This document shows positions 46,701 through 56,812 of a stretch of DNA of 64,000 bases, in pieces. The DNA comes from Corallochytrium limacisporum (Eukaryota > Opisthokonta). A program made the translations under genes and the position numbers. The stretch is taken from the NCBI GenBank assembly GCA_002811645.1, contig PDIP01000018.1, positions 86,642-150,641 on the forward strand, written 5' to 3'. A model generated the notes under the pieces. It had not been told where the DNA came from. It made no database searches and saw only the letters and a program-made list of their open reading frames with translations. Position 1 is the stretch's first letter, and every line of letters begins with the position of its first letter.

Positions 46701-48511
46701 TCATGACCAATGTGTGGCTTGCCAAGTGGAGTGATGCAGAACAGGATGCGGAAGATAATGGCACTTCCGTCGACCTGAGCTATTATCTCGCTGGTTATGG
46801 TGCTCTCGGCGTCTCTCGGGCCGTGTTTGTGCTCGCAAATGCTCTGGCTGTGTCCCTGGTGTCTCTGTTTGCGGCAATCAATCTACACCAAGACATGTTG
46901 CACTCAGTGCTCAGGGCACCGATTTTGTTCTTTGACACGACGCCGGTTGGGCGCATTGTGAATCGCTTCTCCAGGGACGTATACACCATGGATGATAAGT
47001 TGGCTGTCAATCTTCGTAATTTCCTTTTGCAAATAATGAAGCTCTTGGCCGTGGTCGTGGTGGTAACTTCTGCGACTCCGTGGTTCATTGTGGTCGTCGT
47101 GCCTTTGTCTTTCGGGTATGTCTACCTGCAACGCTACTACGTGAGAACATCTCGGCAGGTGCAACGTCTTGAGGGTGTCACTCGCTCTCCCATCTATGCC
47201 CACTTTGGTGAATCGCTGACAGGATTTGAGATAATCCGCGCCTTCAACAAGACGGATGACTTCCGATTGGAGAACGAGCGTAAGGTCGACCATAACGCCA
47301 AAGCTGTCTTTGCGAATGGTTCGGCTAACCGATGGTTTGGCGTCCGTATGGAGATTATGGGCAATATGATTGTCTTCCTTGCCGCCATCTTTGCGGTGGC
47401 ACAGCGTAACCACATCAGCTCATCAGCAGTGGGCCTGAGTCTTTCGTACGCCCTGAGCGTTACGTCCACATTGAACTTTTTCATGCGACAGGCGGCTGCC
47501 ATTGAGACAAACATTGTGTGTGTGGAACGGATCCAGGAATACTCTATGTTGGATTCTGAGGCACCGCGGAACCTGCCCGGTGATCGTGATTTGGCAGGAT
47601 ATGACGACGATGGCAGTGATGACCACGCAAATGGAGTCAAAGAGAAACACGACGAGAGGGACTCCTGGCCCCAAACCAACATTTGCCTCATAGGCGGCAT
47701 GCCCTCTGATGGATACGCCTGGCCAGCACAGGGTGCCATTGAGTTTCGCAACTACAGCCTGCGGTACCGCAAGGACTTGGACTTAGTGCTCCGATCTATC
47801 AATCTCAGCATCCACGGAGGCGAGAAGATTGGGGTTTGTGGACGCACGGGAGCCGGCAAGTCCAGCCTACTTCTGGGTCTATTCCGATTGATCGAGCCAG
47901 CTGCTGGTACCATATTTATCGACGGGCAGGATATAACCGAGCTGGGTCTGCATCTGCTGAGGAGCCGGCTCACAATCATCCCACAGGATCCATTCCTATG
48001 GGCTGGCACTATCCGGGAAAACTTGGACCCTACGCAAACCTACAGCGACGCGGCCATTTGGGCTGCTCTCGAGAGCGCGCGCCTGAAGGATACAATCTTC
48101 AAATTGCCCGAAAGACTTAACACGCAGATGGCTGACGGAGGAGACAACTTTTCGGTGGGTGAGAAGCAGCTTCTGTGTATGGCTCGGGCCATCCTTTGCC
48201 ACACTAAAATTTTGGTTCTGGACGAAGCGACCGCCTCGATCGATATGGAGACTGACAATTGCATTCAGCAGATCCTCAGAGAGCAGTTCAAGGACTGTAC
48301 TGTAATCACAATCGCCCATCGAATTAACACTATCATGGACAGTGACCGTATTCTCCTGCTGGAAGCTGGACAAGTTAAAGAGTTCGACAGCCCGGCACGT
48401 CTGCTAAAGCAGCCAGGCTCTCAATTCTATGCAATGGCCCAGGAGGCCCATTGCCTTGCGGACGAGGACGAATCTAATGATGCACAGCTGCAGCAGCAGC
48501 AGCAGCAGTAA
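43772..48511 (+). CDS. ABC transporter, ABCC/MRP subfamily
   Basis: A 1,579-residue full ABC exporter of the MRP type, expected in the plasma or vacuolar membrane for glutathione conjugates or organic anions. An extra TMD0 (about 35-185) precedes TMD1 (about 300-580). NBD1 has Walker A G-P-I-G-S-G-K-T near 654, signature L-S-G-G-Q near 743 and Walker B ending D-D (non-catalytic, as is usual for ABCC). TMD2 spans about 960-1260. NBD2 has Walker A G-R-T-G-A-G-K-S near 1358, signature F-S-V-G-E near 1460 (L-S-V-G-Q in most relatives) and Walker B L-V-L-D-E near 1480. The tail ends in a CAG-encoded glutamine run. The frame opens with GTG at 43748; the first ATG is 43772. The next methionine (43781) is also possible. 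Confidence 0.92.
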   Translation: MLDMSMFSPATEFSSFGGINWPYGHGPSIRLRRETGSDGSPALDQSSVWYWVILLAPAVLGLLIAGLSRIVFLARFSTKPRLCMVAKPMYWTKLGMVALQIAFTVFGVVYLHEVNSTIEICVLVSAVANAWVFMLMVVDHCMHTMNNFVISFYYLTALLAEVVLILLDVPNPSDQFAFRLVNIGLIFVNTVLSGMKDHYSTETLVRMEGHGDPDDEYFGAKPEKLCPELEANLFSRMTFWWVNKLVALGYRQPVRQDDLWHLKGSLQSKRVHDRFQTKWQKDAAASKANLWRTLLLGFGMQFYVAGFWQFGATILQFAGPALLGALINFTDDPTAPLSLGILYSALLFISAAARSILTNLYVQGIMQTGIKLRSSIICAVYEKSFRLSNKARQEANKGQIINLMAVDAQRFLDLCNVFHNIWAIPLNVVLSLAFLWALLGYSTAVGLGVMLLTMPLNSMISVKLKKLQQRQMTAKDHRMKLMDEILNGIKVVKLYAWDQYFEDCVTEARSEEVDAMRRRVYMIVLSSFSFTMAPFMVAIATFATYTALGNSLTADKAFVGLSLFDMLQIPLGQVPTVLSAFVQADVANKRLTFFLKHEEADLAAVGHQPAPAVPEQPVVQIKGGTFSWVPDSDNVIRNLDLDVSPGELVAVVGPIGSGKTSLLNAILGNLIRINGSVIDRGTVAYVSQQAWIQNATVRENILFGRSEESKFYEAVVDACALRPDLKIFPHGDSTEIGDRGLNLSGGQKQRLAMARAVYQQRDIYLLDDPLSAVDVHVGRHLFRHVIGPQGVLKNTARILVTHQLWTLSEVDRVVVLEDGQITMQGSYADLMANSKKFRAQIEKYADAVVQEGESPQTQVDTLSLVEEEIRMSLHSIRTFQEQEETQSIQNEDYGISNAVIQSSETDSISSRSYSGTVHLKDFVETQDEEKKGRLTTIEKETTGNIGGHTLKAYLRALGRVGVVLMILFSAISQTLQVMTNVWLAKWSDAEQDAEDNGTSVDLSYYLAGYGALGVSRAVFVLANALAVSLVSLFAAINLHQDMLHSVLRAPILFFDTTPVGRIVNRFSRDVYTMDDKLAVNLRNFLLQIMKLLAVVVVVTSATPWFIVVVVPLSFGYVYLQRYYVRTSRQVQRLEGVTRSPIYAHFGESLTGFEIIRAFNKTDDFRLENERKVDHNAKAVFANGSANRWFGVRMEIMGNMIVFLAAIFAVAQRNHISSSAVGLSLSYALSVTSTLNFFMRQAAAIETNIVCVERIQEYSMLDSEAPRNLPGDRDLAGYDDDGSDDHANGVKEKHDERDSWPQTNICLIGGMPSDGYAWPAQGAIEFRNYSLRYRKDLDLVLRSINLSIHGGEKIGVCGRTGAGKSSLLLGLFRLIEPAAGTIFIDGQDITELGLHLLRSRLTIIPQDPFLWAGTIRENLDPTQTYSDAAIWAALESARLKDTIFKLPERLNTQMADGGDNFSVGEKQLLCMARAILCHTKILVLDEATASIDMETDNCIQQILREQFKDCTVITIAHRINTIMDSDRILLLEAGQVKEFDSPARLLKQPGSQFYAMAQEAHCLADEDESNDAQLQQQQQQ
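48491..48508 (+). repeat. CAG trinucleotide run at the ABCC C-terminus
   Basis: Six CAG codons immediately before the stop give a glutamine tail. A coding microsatellite of this size is prone to length change. Confidence 0.85.
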
Positions 48512-49369
48512 ATGACAGAAATTTTCCATCCCCGAAATAAAAAGCCTTTCCAGTACAGAATGAAAACAGGGTCCGGTCCCCAATCAGACGGCTCTTATAT
48601 CTCCGTCTCCGGGTAGATGTACCGGTGGTAGTGTAATTTTGCAGCGAGGCCGATGGGGTTCACAAAATTTGATACCTCCTATCACCACCGGGGGAACGGA
48701 GAAGGCAGATAATCCACGCTAAAAATAAATGAGAATGAATCTGTCCCTTCTGCACATGGCAATTTCAGGCCTACCGGTACCGCAATCTTTCACTAATGGG
48801 TGGGCAACGACCAGCTCTGTACGTGACGAAACCGAATGCGTTCCCGATGGTGATGCCCATACCTAGTATTCTATTTGTAGACGTTTCTTGATCACTCCAA
48901 GAACGTGATGAGAAGTACCTCTTGTAGATTACTGAAAAAGGTTTGAATCAGGGAGCTGGTCCAAAAGCCATTGCGACAGGGAGGGCGGGGCACAAAAACT
49001 GCTATTGCGTAGACGGAGGATTCCCAGGTGCTTGGTTAGAACTTGCCCTTGCCCGATGAGGCGCGCCCTTAAGCCGTTTCCCCACTGTGAAGAGGAGAAG
49101 GGGGAAAGGGAGCGCAAGGCATTGACCAACTCACGTCCAAAGCTTCTCTACGCCAACGATGAGATGTAGTTAATCAGTGCTGTTCAGAGCACAGTGTACC
49201 ATTCCGGGAGAAGGTAAGCATGCTCGGCGTGCGTCGAGCGATAAGAGTCAGCGAGAGGTATTTCATGAGAGATCCAGGAGTACATTGCATAAGTGATGCC
49301 TTGAGACCACGCGTCCGCGGATCACCAGGCTTTGTTCGAGCTCGTGATACGAAGAAGTACAAAACAAGC
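48512..49369. other. Spacer before the six-cysteine peptide gene
   Basis: 858 bp between the ABCC stop and the chosen start at 49370. After the poly(A) signal nothing is recognised. The frame of the peptide is open upstream from 49220, but that extension (R-rich, no family) probably is 5' UTR. Confidence 0.4.
48536..48541 (+). terminator. Poly(A) signal AATAAA for the ABCC gene
   Basis: AATAAA starts 25 bp after the stop codon and is followed by AAGCC. The cysteine-array gene has a very similar AATAAAAGCC string, 57 bp past its stop. Confidence 0.55.
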
Positions 49370-49564
49370 ATGAAGTTCTTGAAAGATGTCACTTTTGTTG
49401 TCATTTGTATTGGCAGCATGGTTGAAGCTATGCATGTCAAGGATGTCGAGGGTTTGCAGACCGAGTGCGGTTATATCGGTGACCCCTGCCAAGTTATAGA
49501 CGGCAAGGATTCTTGCTGTCCGGGGTTTGGTTGCTGGGGTGGGTCGTGCAAGACCATAGGTTAA
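49370..49564 (+). CDS. Secreted six-cysteine, knottin-like small peptide
   Basis: A 64-residue precursor. A signal peptide is clear (M-K-F-L-K-D-V-T-F-V-V-I-C-I-G-S...), cleaving near E-A. The mature part has six cysteines spaced C-x6-C-x8-C-C-x4-C-x4-C, the inhibitor-cystine-knot order. The same order, with adjacent C-C in the middle, is the unit of the array protein at 56813. The frame is open back to ATG 49220, but the 50 extra residues would bury the signal peptide, so 49370 is preferred. Cystine knots serve as protease inhibitors, antimicrobial, signalling and toxic peptides, so the role is open. It is convergent with the beta-rich secreted gene, 179 bp apart. Confidence 0.6.
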   Translation: MKFLKDVTFVVICIGSMVEAMHVKDVEGLQTECGYIGDPCQVIDGKDSCCPGFGCWGGSCKTIG

Positions 49565-49743
49565 GGGATGATCACCGCTAGGACCTTCTTTCCTCTTTGC
49601 TAGCCTATGATTGTAATCTGTTGTGAATAGACGTCTTTAGTCAATCAGTTTGTTTCTTCTCCATGTCCTCGTCGTGATCTGGGAACACCTACAGCCAGAT
49701 GGCAGGACAACCTGTTACAACAAAGTGTGAATTCATTACATCA

Positions 49744-51348
49744 CTAATTCATTTCATCTGAAATCTGAGATGAGGCGTGAGGAGTGGCGGTACAGTTGTC
49801 GACTGGGTGAATGTACCAGCGATTCTTGTACCCATCTGCTGGTTCCAAGGTGTAGCAGTCGTCGTAATCAAGTAAAGATAATATATGGCTTTCACTCTCA
49901 AAGAGTTCAAGAGGATCTTCAGTTGTTCGACGTTTGCTGGGGCAACTCAGAAATTGGGGAGGAAAGGACTCATGTAGAGTCTGATCACACATGAGCTCAG
50001 GCACACTGTTGAGGTCACAGGTCCAAATCTCCGCTGCAGCTACCTTGCCGGCAACAGAATTCGCTCTGCCGGCCACACTTGGAGAGATAAGGGTATCCAG
50101 GAAAGTATCCGACCACTCCGCACCAATCAAAATCATAGCCATTTTGGCCACATCTCTGATCTGGCCGGGGGTAGCGAGTTGGCTTTCGAGGATGAGCTCT
50201 GGGACCGTGATGTTAGCGAGGTTTGGAATTCCATTGCCCTGGATCCAGGTCTGGATACCGGTCTTCTCGGCATCATAGACCACATCACCAGTAATGTAGA
50301 TGTCCGCTATAGTCTGTTGTGTCCAGACCGTAATGTTCACGACAGCTTCAGGAAGAACTGTGGGAGTGGAAGCAAACGTTACTGTCTCCGTGACTGTCTT
50401 GGTTTCGGAGACTCCTGTAGTGAGCGCTTCGGTAACAGTTGTTGACAGGCTGTCCTTGATGGTCGTAGAAATCTCATCTGTAAGGCCACCAAGGCTAATA
50501 CCAGCTTTGTCGCTAACGTCAACTTCGGTAGAGACTGAAGTGGTACTGGAGACTGACTGTTGAGAGGAAACCGTTGTTGATTCAGTAACCGATTTCGAGT
50601 AATCTGCATTGAATGACAAGCATAGAGCATCACCATTACTTTCAACATGTGTGTCCGGTGCTGATTGTGTCTCAGAGGTCTGAATGTCCCAAACGCGTGT
50701 CAAGAGGTAGTCCACTGGCTGTTGACTGTAGGCTGAATTGACACTTGGCCCGATTATCGGAACACACTGCACGGCGCCCATTATGGCTTCCAGCACTATA
50801 AAGGCTTGGTTTTGTGGGAAGCCGACTGCCCAGGGCTTGAACGATGAATCCTGGGCATTGGGGTCACAGTACGCTTGCGAAGTATCCGAAGGACTCAAAT
50901 CTTGCAGAGCATTCCACCATGCGTCCCACATGTCAGCATTCTCATCTGTTCGATTTATCTGGTAGGGTGACGCGAGAATTGGTCCTGTGAGTGCGTTGAG
51001 TTTCCAAAGCACGGAGCTCCAGGGATCTATATCACCGCTTGTAGAATTTAAAACCTGAAAGTTTCCCACCCGGTCTAACATGTATTCCTCAAAATCAGTT
51101 CCCTGGTCAACAATGAACTGGGAAAGAGGACGCATGTCAGCTAAGCCATTCATGATCAGGAAGAAGTCGAAGTCTTGCGTTACCTGATTATTTCCATCGT
51201 CGTCCCAAATGGAGGCATCTGCAGTCATTTCCAGTGTTGGACAAAAAGGTTCAGGTAAGACTTCTCTCCTGGACGACATTGACGCTGCTGCAACCAGCGC
51301 GTATCCGCCGATCAACAGGAAGGCACAGGTCGTTTGAATGTTGGGCAT
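49744..51348 (-). CDS. Secreted protein with aerolysin/MTX2-like beta region (candidate)
   Basis: 534 residues. The first ATG is at 51346-51348; the frame opens with GTG 20 codons upstream, but the ATG gives a clean signal peptide (residues 1-23). Residues about 30-235 form a mixed N-terminal domain with many W, D and N. Residues about 245-360 are very rich in S, T and V with strict polar/non-polar alternation, then a P-x-x-V-V-N-I-T-V-like strand. That pattern is typical of the pore module of the aerolysin/ETX-MTX2 superfamily. The C-terminal part (about 400-534) is helical, then acidic with six cysteines in all. No family signature is complete, so this is a structural analogy; an adhesin-like beta protein is the alternative. 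In eukaryotes such proteins act in defence, predation or lysosomal trafficking. Confidence 0.4.
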   Translation of the reverse strand: MPNIQTTCAFLLIGGYALVAAASMSSRREVLPEPFCPTLEMTADASIWDDDGNNQVTQDFDFFLIMNGLADMRPLSQFIVDQGTDFEEYMLDRVGNFQVLNSTSGDIDPWSSVLWKLNALTGPILASPYQINRTDENADMWDAWWNALQDLSPSDTSQAYCDPNAQDSSFKPWAVGFPQNQAFIVLEAIMGAVQCVPIIGPSVNSAYSQQPVDYLLTRVWDIQTSETQSAPDTHVESNGDALCLSFNADYSKSVTESTTVSSQQSVSSTTSVSTEVDVSDKAGISLGGLTDEISTTIKDSLSTTVTEALTTGVSETKTVTETVTFASTPTVLPEAVVNITVWTQQTIADIYITGDVVYDAEKTGIQTWIQGNGIPNLANITVPELILESQLATPGQIRDVAKMAMILIGAEWSDTFLDTLISPSVAGRANSVAGKVAAAEIWTCDLNSVPELMCDQTLHESFPPQFLSCPSKRRTTEDPLELFESESHILSLLDYDDCYTLEPADGYKNRWYIHPVDNCTATPHASSQISDEMN

Positions 51349-54023
51349 GATATTGATTCTTGCCTTGTTCAGATGCAGCACGGCAACGCAAGTCAGGTGC
51401 TTGAACACTGAATGATATGTTCTGTTTGGATCCAGAATGTTACAAGGGGGTTCAGACCGATTGAGATCACAGGTGATAACAGATCGGTCTCGTTTCGAAT
51501 ACCCTTAGGGGCGATCTGACTGTGCACAGCACCACCATCATTGAGCAGCAGGACCGTGGAGGCATGGCGGAGCGGAATGCAGGGCGGGACCATCTTAGGG
51601 TTCACCGAGAAGGGGGGGGTTCTCTCTCTCCCCGCTTTCTCTTCTGGGAGCCTCACCGGGGAGAGGGGGAACCGAGACGGATCGATCAAAGTCGCGAGCG
51701 TGCTACGAGCCGCGCGCGGCTCTAATGGAAATTAATTTCATGCTTTGACTGGTGTGCGCAAGAAGGCCTACCTCTCGGTATCCCCAAGGCGCGACGAAAT
51801 ATTTTGCACTGGCACACTACGTCACCGTTGCTGACAGTACGGAGAGCCGGCTTCCCCCGGTGACCAGTGTTTCCTACGTTGATTGGCTGTGTTTGGGACG
51901 AGGACATCGTACCAACTTCTTCCAAGTTTTCCAAACTTGAAAACTCCGCGCGAAGGCAAGGGGGTACCTTCAGAGCCACTTGCGCGCAGCCAGGGATGTT
52001 CGCGAGTGCGCTGGGACAAGGATTTGTACGAGAGAGCGATTACCATACCTATCCATACCAGAGCATGATGTAGCTGTACAATCCCAATATAGCAGGAAAA
52101 TTCCAACGACGGCCGGTGCCAGCGTTGGACCGTTGCGCTACCATTTGTATCGTGGAATGAAGTGGCTTGCCGATGTACCTGGCGACGTCTCTGTGCCTTG
52201 AAGTGTCTCCGATTGGCATGCACATGGTCTTTTTCGACAAGGGGAAATCAACATCTGAGTCATTTTACTGATTTTTGTCATGGACGCCAGTTGAATGCTC
52301 TTGAATAGATTGTGTCGGAACTGAGCACAGCTTGCCAGGGGCTTAACATCCTAGGACTTTCCGTACGAACGTGATACCGCGGCCTGGGATTACGTTTGTT
52401 CTGGCTCGAGGAGGTCTTCCCAACATGCTATGGTGAGGGACTCATATCTCGTTTAGCAGTCGACGGTGTCGTGGACTGTATCCACTATGGCGTCGGCATG
52501 CCTCACTGTCGTGATGATGCCTACCATAGGAACATGAAGACGAGCGTCTTCCCTGGCCGGGGCCATCGTATCGATCCAAGGAGCTGGGATGTTATTCCTA
52601 CAGCTTAAGGAATAGGTCTCACATTCCAACTGAGACTTCCGCTTCACGTATTGCATCCCGTCCACAACACAAGAATTGGAAGACGCTCCTTAGGCCAGAA
52701 TGAACGGAGCTTGCGAGGAAATTTGCCATTGAGTACTACCAAATGGGTTTGGGGGTGCTGGACAGTTCAATCGTATTTGTTTACAACAAATGCGCAGCCG
52801 TCCATGGCCCAATGGGAGTTTGCTTCTATGATTGTGTCTAATTGCTTGCATGTCTTTGGAATAGGGGCGAAATAGCATTCCAGTGCAGTTCGGAGCAACC
52901 TTGGCTCTAAATGTCATAGGACTGTTTGCTCGCTGTCGACCAACCCAGCTCCTGTCCCGGGACTCATGGAGATTCCTGATTGAAGAGATCTACGCAACCC
53001 TGCCTTGATACGACAAAGAATGCGGTGACAGATGCGCATGACTCAGGGAGACTCCGTTGCAAATTCTCAGAGAGATCCACAGATTGGTGCGTTCTGATCG
53101 CAATGTGCGAGATGTCGTTGACCTCCAGCTCGGTCGGAGGCTTAGCGTTCGGGGTTTGGTCTCTGGAAGAATAGTTCCACTCATTAGCGTTTGCTTTGGA
53201 ATGTCTGAATACAGTATGTTCTCGCTGCCCAGTAATTGTGGATCTCACATGCACAGTTTACTTTTGTGGTAAGTGCTATTCTTCTTGAGATAAACTATTC
53301 ATACACTGCCAAACCTTCCGAGTGAACGTTCACTGGATGTTTCATGACCACTCCCTGTACTGTTCCATTTCTTTGTTTCGTTGGCACTTACAGCTGTGAG
53401 AGATGAGAGGGTTGTCAGCCAAACTGTTGCAGTACAGAATTGCCTACAAATCTGCCGCACTTTCGACCCTTCCGCAAATTGAGTTCTTGGTACATTCGAT
53501 GCACATACCAGAGCAAGCCTGATTATCCCCCTAGGTACCCAACCCAACATTGATGTATGTCGAAACAAGGACAGAATCTTCGTTCAGATCCTGCCCGGGT
53601 TTTGGTGTCCATCAATGCTGCCCTTCGGTAGGGTTTAGATAGAACCTTTCCCCCCGTTTCATATGGCCTCATTGTTAACCCGCCTTTTTCCCCGCGTCCG
53701 ACACACTGCTGGGCCATTGTTTCTCTTTCTTACTCTGTGGTATTCATAATGATGTAGAACGATGCAAGAGCATGATGGATGGTCGGTATGTGGCATACCT
53801 CCAAGGAATTCACCACACCTCGGCCTCTTACTTTCTATCACTCTCTGTCCAGTAGATCTCCTTTACGCAAAACACATTTTCAAATGTCCTGTGACAGCGC
53901 CGCCCTGGGCTGGTCCACCGAAGGGCAAAACCCTCTTTGGTCGTGGCGGAACCCCATGTGACCAACGGCAAACACTGAGTCCAACAGCGCTAACCTTTGG
54001 CATTGTTGGCATTGACTTCCACA

Positions 54024-54043
54024 CCCCCCCGGAGGGGGGGGGG
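54024..54043. repeat. C-run/G-run hairpin
   Basis: C7, then GGA, then ten G. Intergenic. Confidence 0.9.
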
Positions 54044-54604
54044 CCCTGGGGTCCTTCTCCCGTCTCCCCGGCCTCTCATCTAGAACGATATCACATACAC
54101 ACGCGAAAATGTGATGACGCTAAATCGACTGGGTGCGCTTGGTTCTATTGATTGTGCGTTGGGACATGCCATACACTCTAGAATCATCCAAACCTCTTAC
54201 TTACTTCCACCGGTCGGTACTATGAGACTCCAGTGTGCCCAGCAGGACCAGAGTGCCCGTCCTAAGGCGCACACAATGTCCCGAAATGGGAACATAACCT
54301 GACCTCCCAGATCCCGCTAGGCGGGCTACTGAGAAAGCCCCTGAGCCTGCTTAAGCCAATTCGATCTGCCCGTCGAAAAAAAAGAGTACAAAAGCACCCA
54401 ACAAAAAAAAAAGAAAAAAAATCAAAAATCAAAAACTGGGAGAAAAGGAACAGAGGGCACTAATCACACAAATAGAAAAAAGAAAAAGATAAGGAATTTT
54501 GTGCAGTGTCACACTCTTAGGGCGGGCGAGCTTGCCCTGTTTTGGAAGGCAGAGCACACAGCCACAAACAAAAAACAAAAAATGCAAAGGGAAAAGGAGG
54601 CGTT

Positions 54605-54605
<1 letters not shown>

Positions 54606-54645
<40 letters not shown>

Positions 54646-54667
54646 TTGGGTTGGGTTGGGTGGTTGG
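54606..54667. repeat. (GT)n microsatellite with adjoining TTGGG repeats
   Basis: About 19 GT units (54606-54644) run straight into GTTGGG-type repeats (about three TTGGG units). The G-rich end is telomere-like in look, but the unit is not TTAGGG. Confidence 0.85.
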
Positions 54668-55869
54668 TGTTGTTTTTGTTTTCTCTTTGCTTTTTATCCT
54701 CCTTCTTTTCCATTGATTTTGACAGGTTCGGTGTGTTTGGCTCCTTTCTTCTTTTTTTTTTCCGGTTCGGATGTTTACGCCAATGTTTCGAAAAAATTCC
54801 AGCAGGTCAGAGATCGAGAGAACACGTAGATCAATATATCGACCATCGCATATTGCTAATGGTGTCGGAGTCGAACGGGCCGGGCCTTTGAGCAAATTGC
54901 ACGAGATCAGCAAAGGGTTCTCATTTCACTTTTGTATGGTTGACCAGTTGTGATACCCGGGACAGGTAGGACGGAGTGGGGAGAATAAATGGCTTCTGTT
55001 GCGATACGAGTTCAAACAACTTTTGTTTGTTTTCGGAAGAGATGTGGGCGAGAAGACACTACACCGAATTGGTCGTTCAAAAGATGCGCATTGATCTCGG
55101 GAAAGTGTCGGGGATCAAAGCTAGTGCAGTGCATGATTCTGCAACAATGTTACACCACTCCGGACCTAGCCTACATCTTTCGGTTGGCATGATAATGCAG
55201 TTTGGAGACCATGCCATGGAAAGAGAATGCACGAGAGTTAAATGCCTGCTGGAATTGGAAAGAGAAGAAGATAAGAGCAAGGGAAGAAGATAAGAGCCAT
55301 CTGCCTTACAGCCATCTTACAGATGCCCGTGTCCCATGGTCCCAACGATCTCTCAGTAGACACAGGTGCCTGGGAACCTAGATAGGAGGCCGTCAGTGGC
55401 AAAATAGCCCGATGATGACGCACGGATGATGCGCTGTGCAGATGCTGCGCATCAAATGGTACACAGATGGAGCGCAGATTGTGCACAGTGCAGCCGAGAG
55501 AAGTTCATGTCCCAAGACACCTCATGGCTATGAAACAGAGTTGATATTCTTGGCCGGCTGTCCAGCCCAAAAGGCTCAGCCACTTGCCTCTTCCTTGGCC
55601 CCAACTCCCTTCTCGTCCGCCGCTCGCATGTTGTGTACCTGAAAGTGCTCCACTGCAAAATCTATCATCACATTCCCGGCCCAACTCCACTGCCTCCCCG
55701 GCAACCCCGGCGGCCCTTACTCCCTTCCCTTTTTTCTTCCCTTCTCTGCCTCCCCCCCCTCCCAAAACTCCCCCCCCACCGCTAGCCTCGCAAAGACCGG
55801 GGCCGGGAAGTGGTGGGGTATGGATTCCGGCTTTTACTATCCCTCCGGAGAGTAAGACCACCCCCTCCT

Positions 55870-55893
55870 CCCCCCCCCCCCTTGGGGGGGGGG
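55870..55893. repeat. C-run/G-run hairpin
   Basis: Twelve C, TT, ten G: a near-perfect palindrome with a two-base loop. Intergenic. Confidence 0.9.
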
Positions 55894-56347
55894 ACTCCTT
55901 TGTTCGGGTGGGGGCTTGGCCCCTGAAATGCTCCAGTTTACACGTTTCAGTACTTAATGTACGATGGTGTGTGGTCCACTGGTCCACCGAATAGTTCTCG
56001 CCTTGGGGGGAGGGGGAGGGACCGGGAGGTTTGGGGTTGCAGGAATCTTGAGAACACAGGCAAAGGGCTCCGGAAGAGTTTTGCAGGAAGGCAGGATCCG
56101 GGATCCGGATTCCGCCCGAGATGAACGAGGGTTTGCTCAAAACAGGCATTTTTACAAAGGGACCGTCTGAACTATGAGAACGATTTTGGCATCTTGGGGA
56201 CATATATTCCCTTTCTGAACCACCCAAAGGTGTGTACGAGCATCTGGATGGCCTACAAGATTATGGCAGGTGCAGACCGTCGTTGGGAGGTGTGTAGCAA
56301 AAGATTCGTCCTCATTGCGTATCCTACCCGAGGAACCCACTCTGGGA

Positions 56348-56383
56348 CCCTTTCCCCCCCCCCCTTTTGGAGAGGGGAAAGGG
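56348..56383. repeat. Inverted repeat built on a C run
   Basis: The arms are CCCTTTCCCC (56348-56357) and GGGGAAAGGG (56374-56383), separated by a C run and a short TTTT loop. A stable hairpin is possible. Intergenic. Confidence 0.85.
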
Positions 56384-56812
56384 CCACCTGGCGGGCATTT
56401 TGTTACGCTGTCTTGGATCCCATCTATTGATGCTACTATGCACACAATACCGTTCAACACATCGACTGTGCAGTCAGGTAAAGAGAAAACACCAGTATTT
56501 GGTCGGAATAGATTCTATTAGCCCCATTGTTCTCGGAATGGAACGAGTTGCTGGCATTGGCAAGTCAGCCAATCATTTCCTTATTCCCTTCGACATGGAA
56601 AAGGTGATGTTGGATTTGATTGTGCAAAATTGAGATCAGAACTGACTCTATTGTACAGGTTCTTCAGATACAAGCTTTTGGAAGAATGATCAGTAGGCTC
56701 GAGTGGAGTACAGCAAATTACAAACCTGTGATTTGATCAGGGGTACCAAATCTCTACATTTACACTTGGATCAGAAGTTCCCAGGATCCTACATTGATTC
56801 AAAGTTCAAACC

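Larger units (their letters stand above)
51349..56812. other. 5.5-kb region without recognisable genes
   Basis: It is the largest gap in the window. It contains a (GT)n run at 54606-54644 followed by TTGGG repeats, C/G hairpins at 54024-54043, 55870-55893 and 56348-56383, a G-rich stretch at 56006-56024, A-rich runs near 54375-54440, and several frames of 60-240 codons with random composition. No similarity to any protein was seen on either strand, including remnants of the flanking secreted genes. It could hold a spliced or unusually diverged gene, or transposon-derived debris. Confidence 0.5.

Noticed and set aside
51565-51575. TGGCGGAGCGG, A-box-like, with GGTTCACCGA downstream
   Set aside because: The B-box-like string is a poor match and cloverleaf stems do not pair.
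54644-54667. Interstitial telomere from TTGGG repeats
   Set aside because: Unit differs from TTAGGG and only about three copies; kept only as part of the microsatellite.
55505-56227. 240-codon minus-strand frame
   Set aside because: Gly/Ser/Pro-rich because of C/G tracts; not protein-like.
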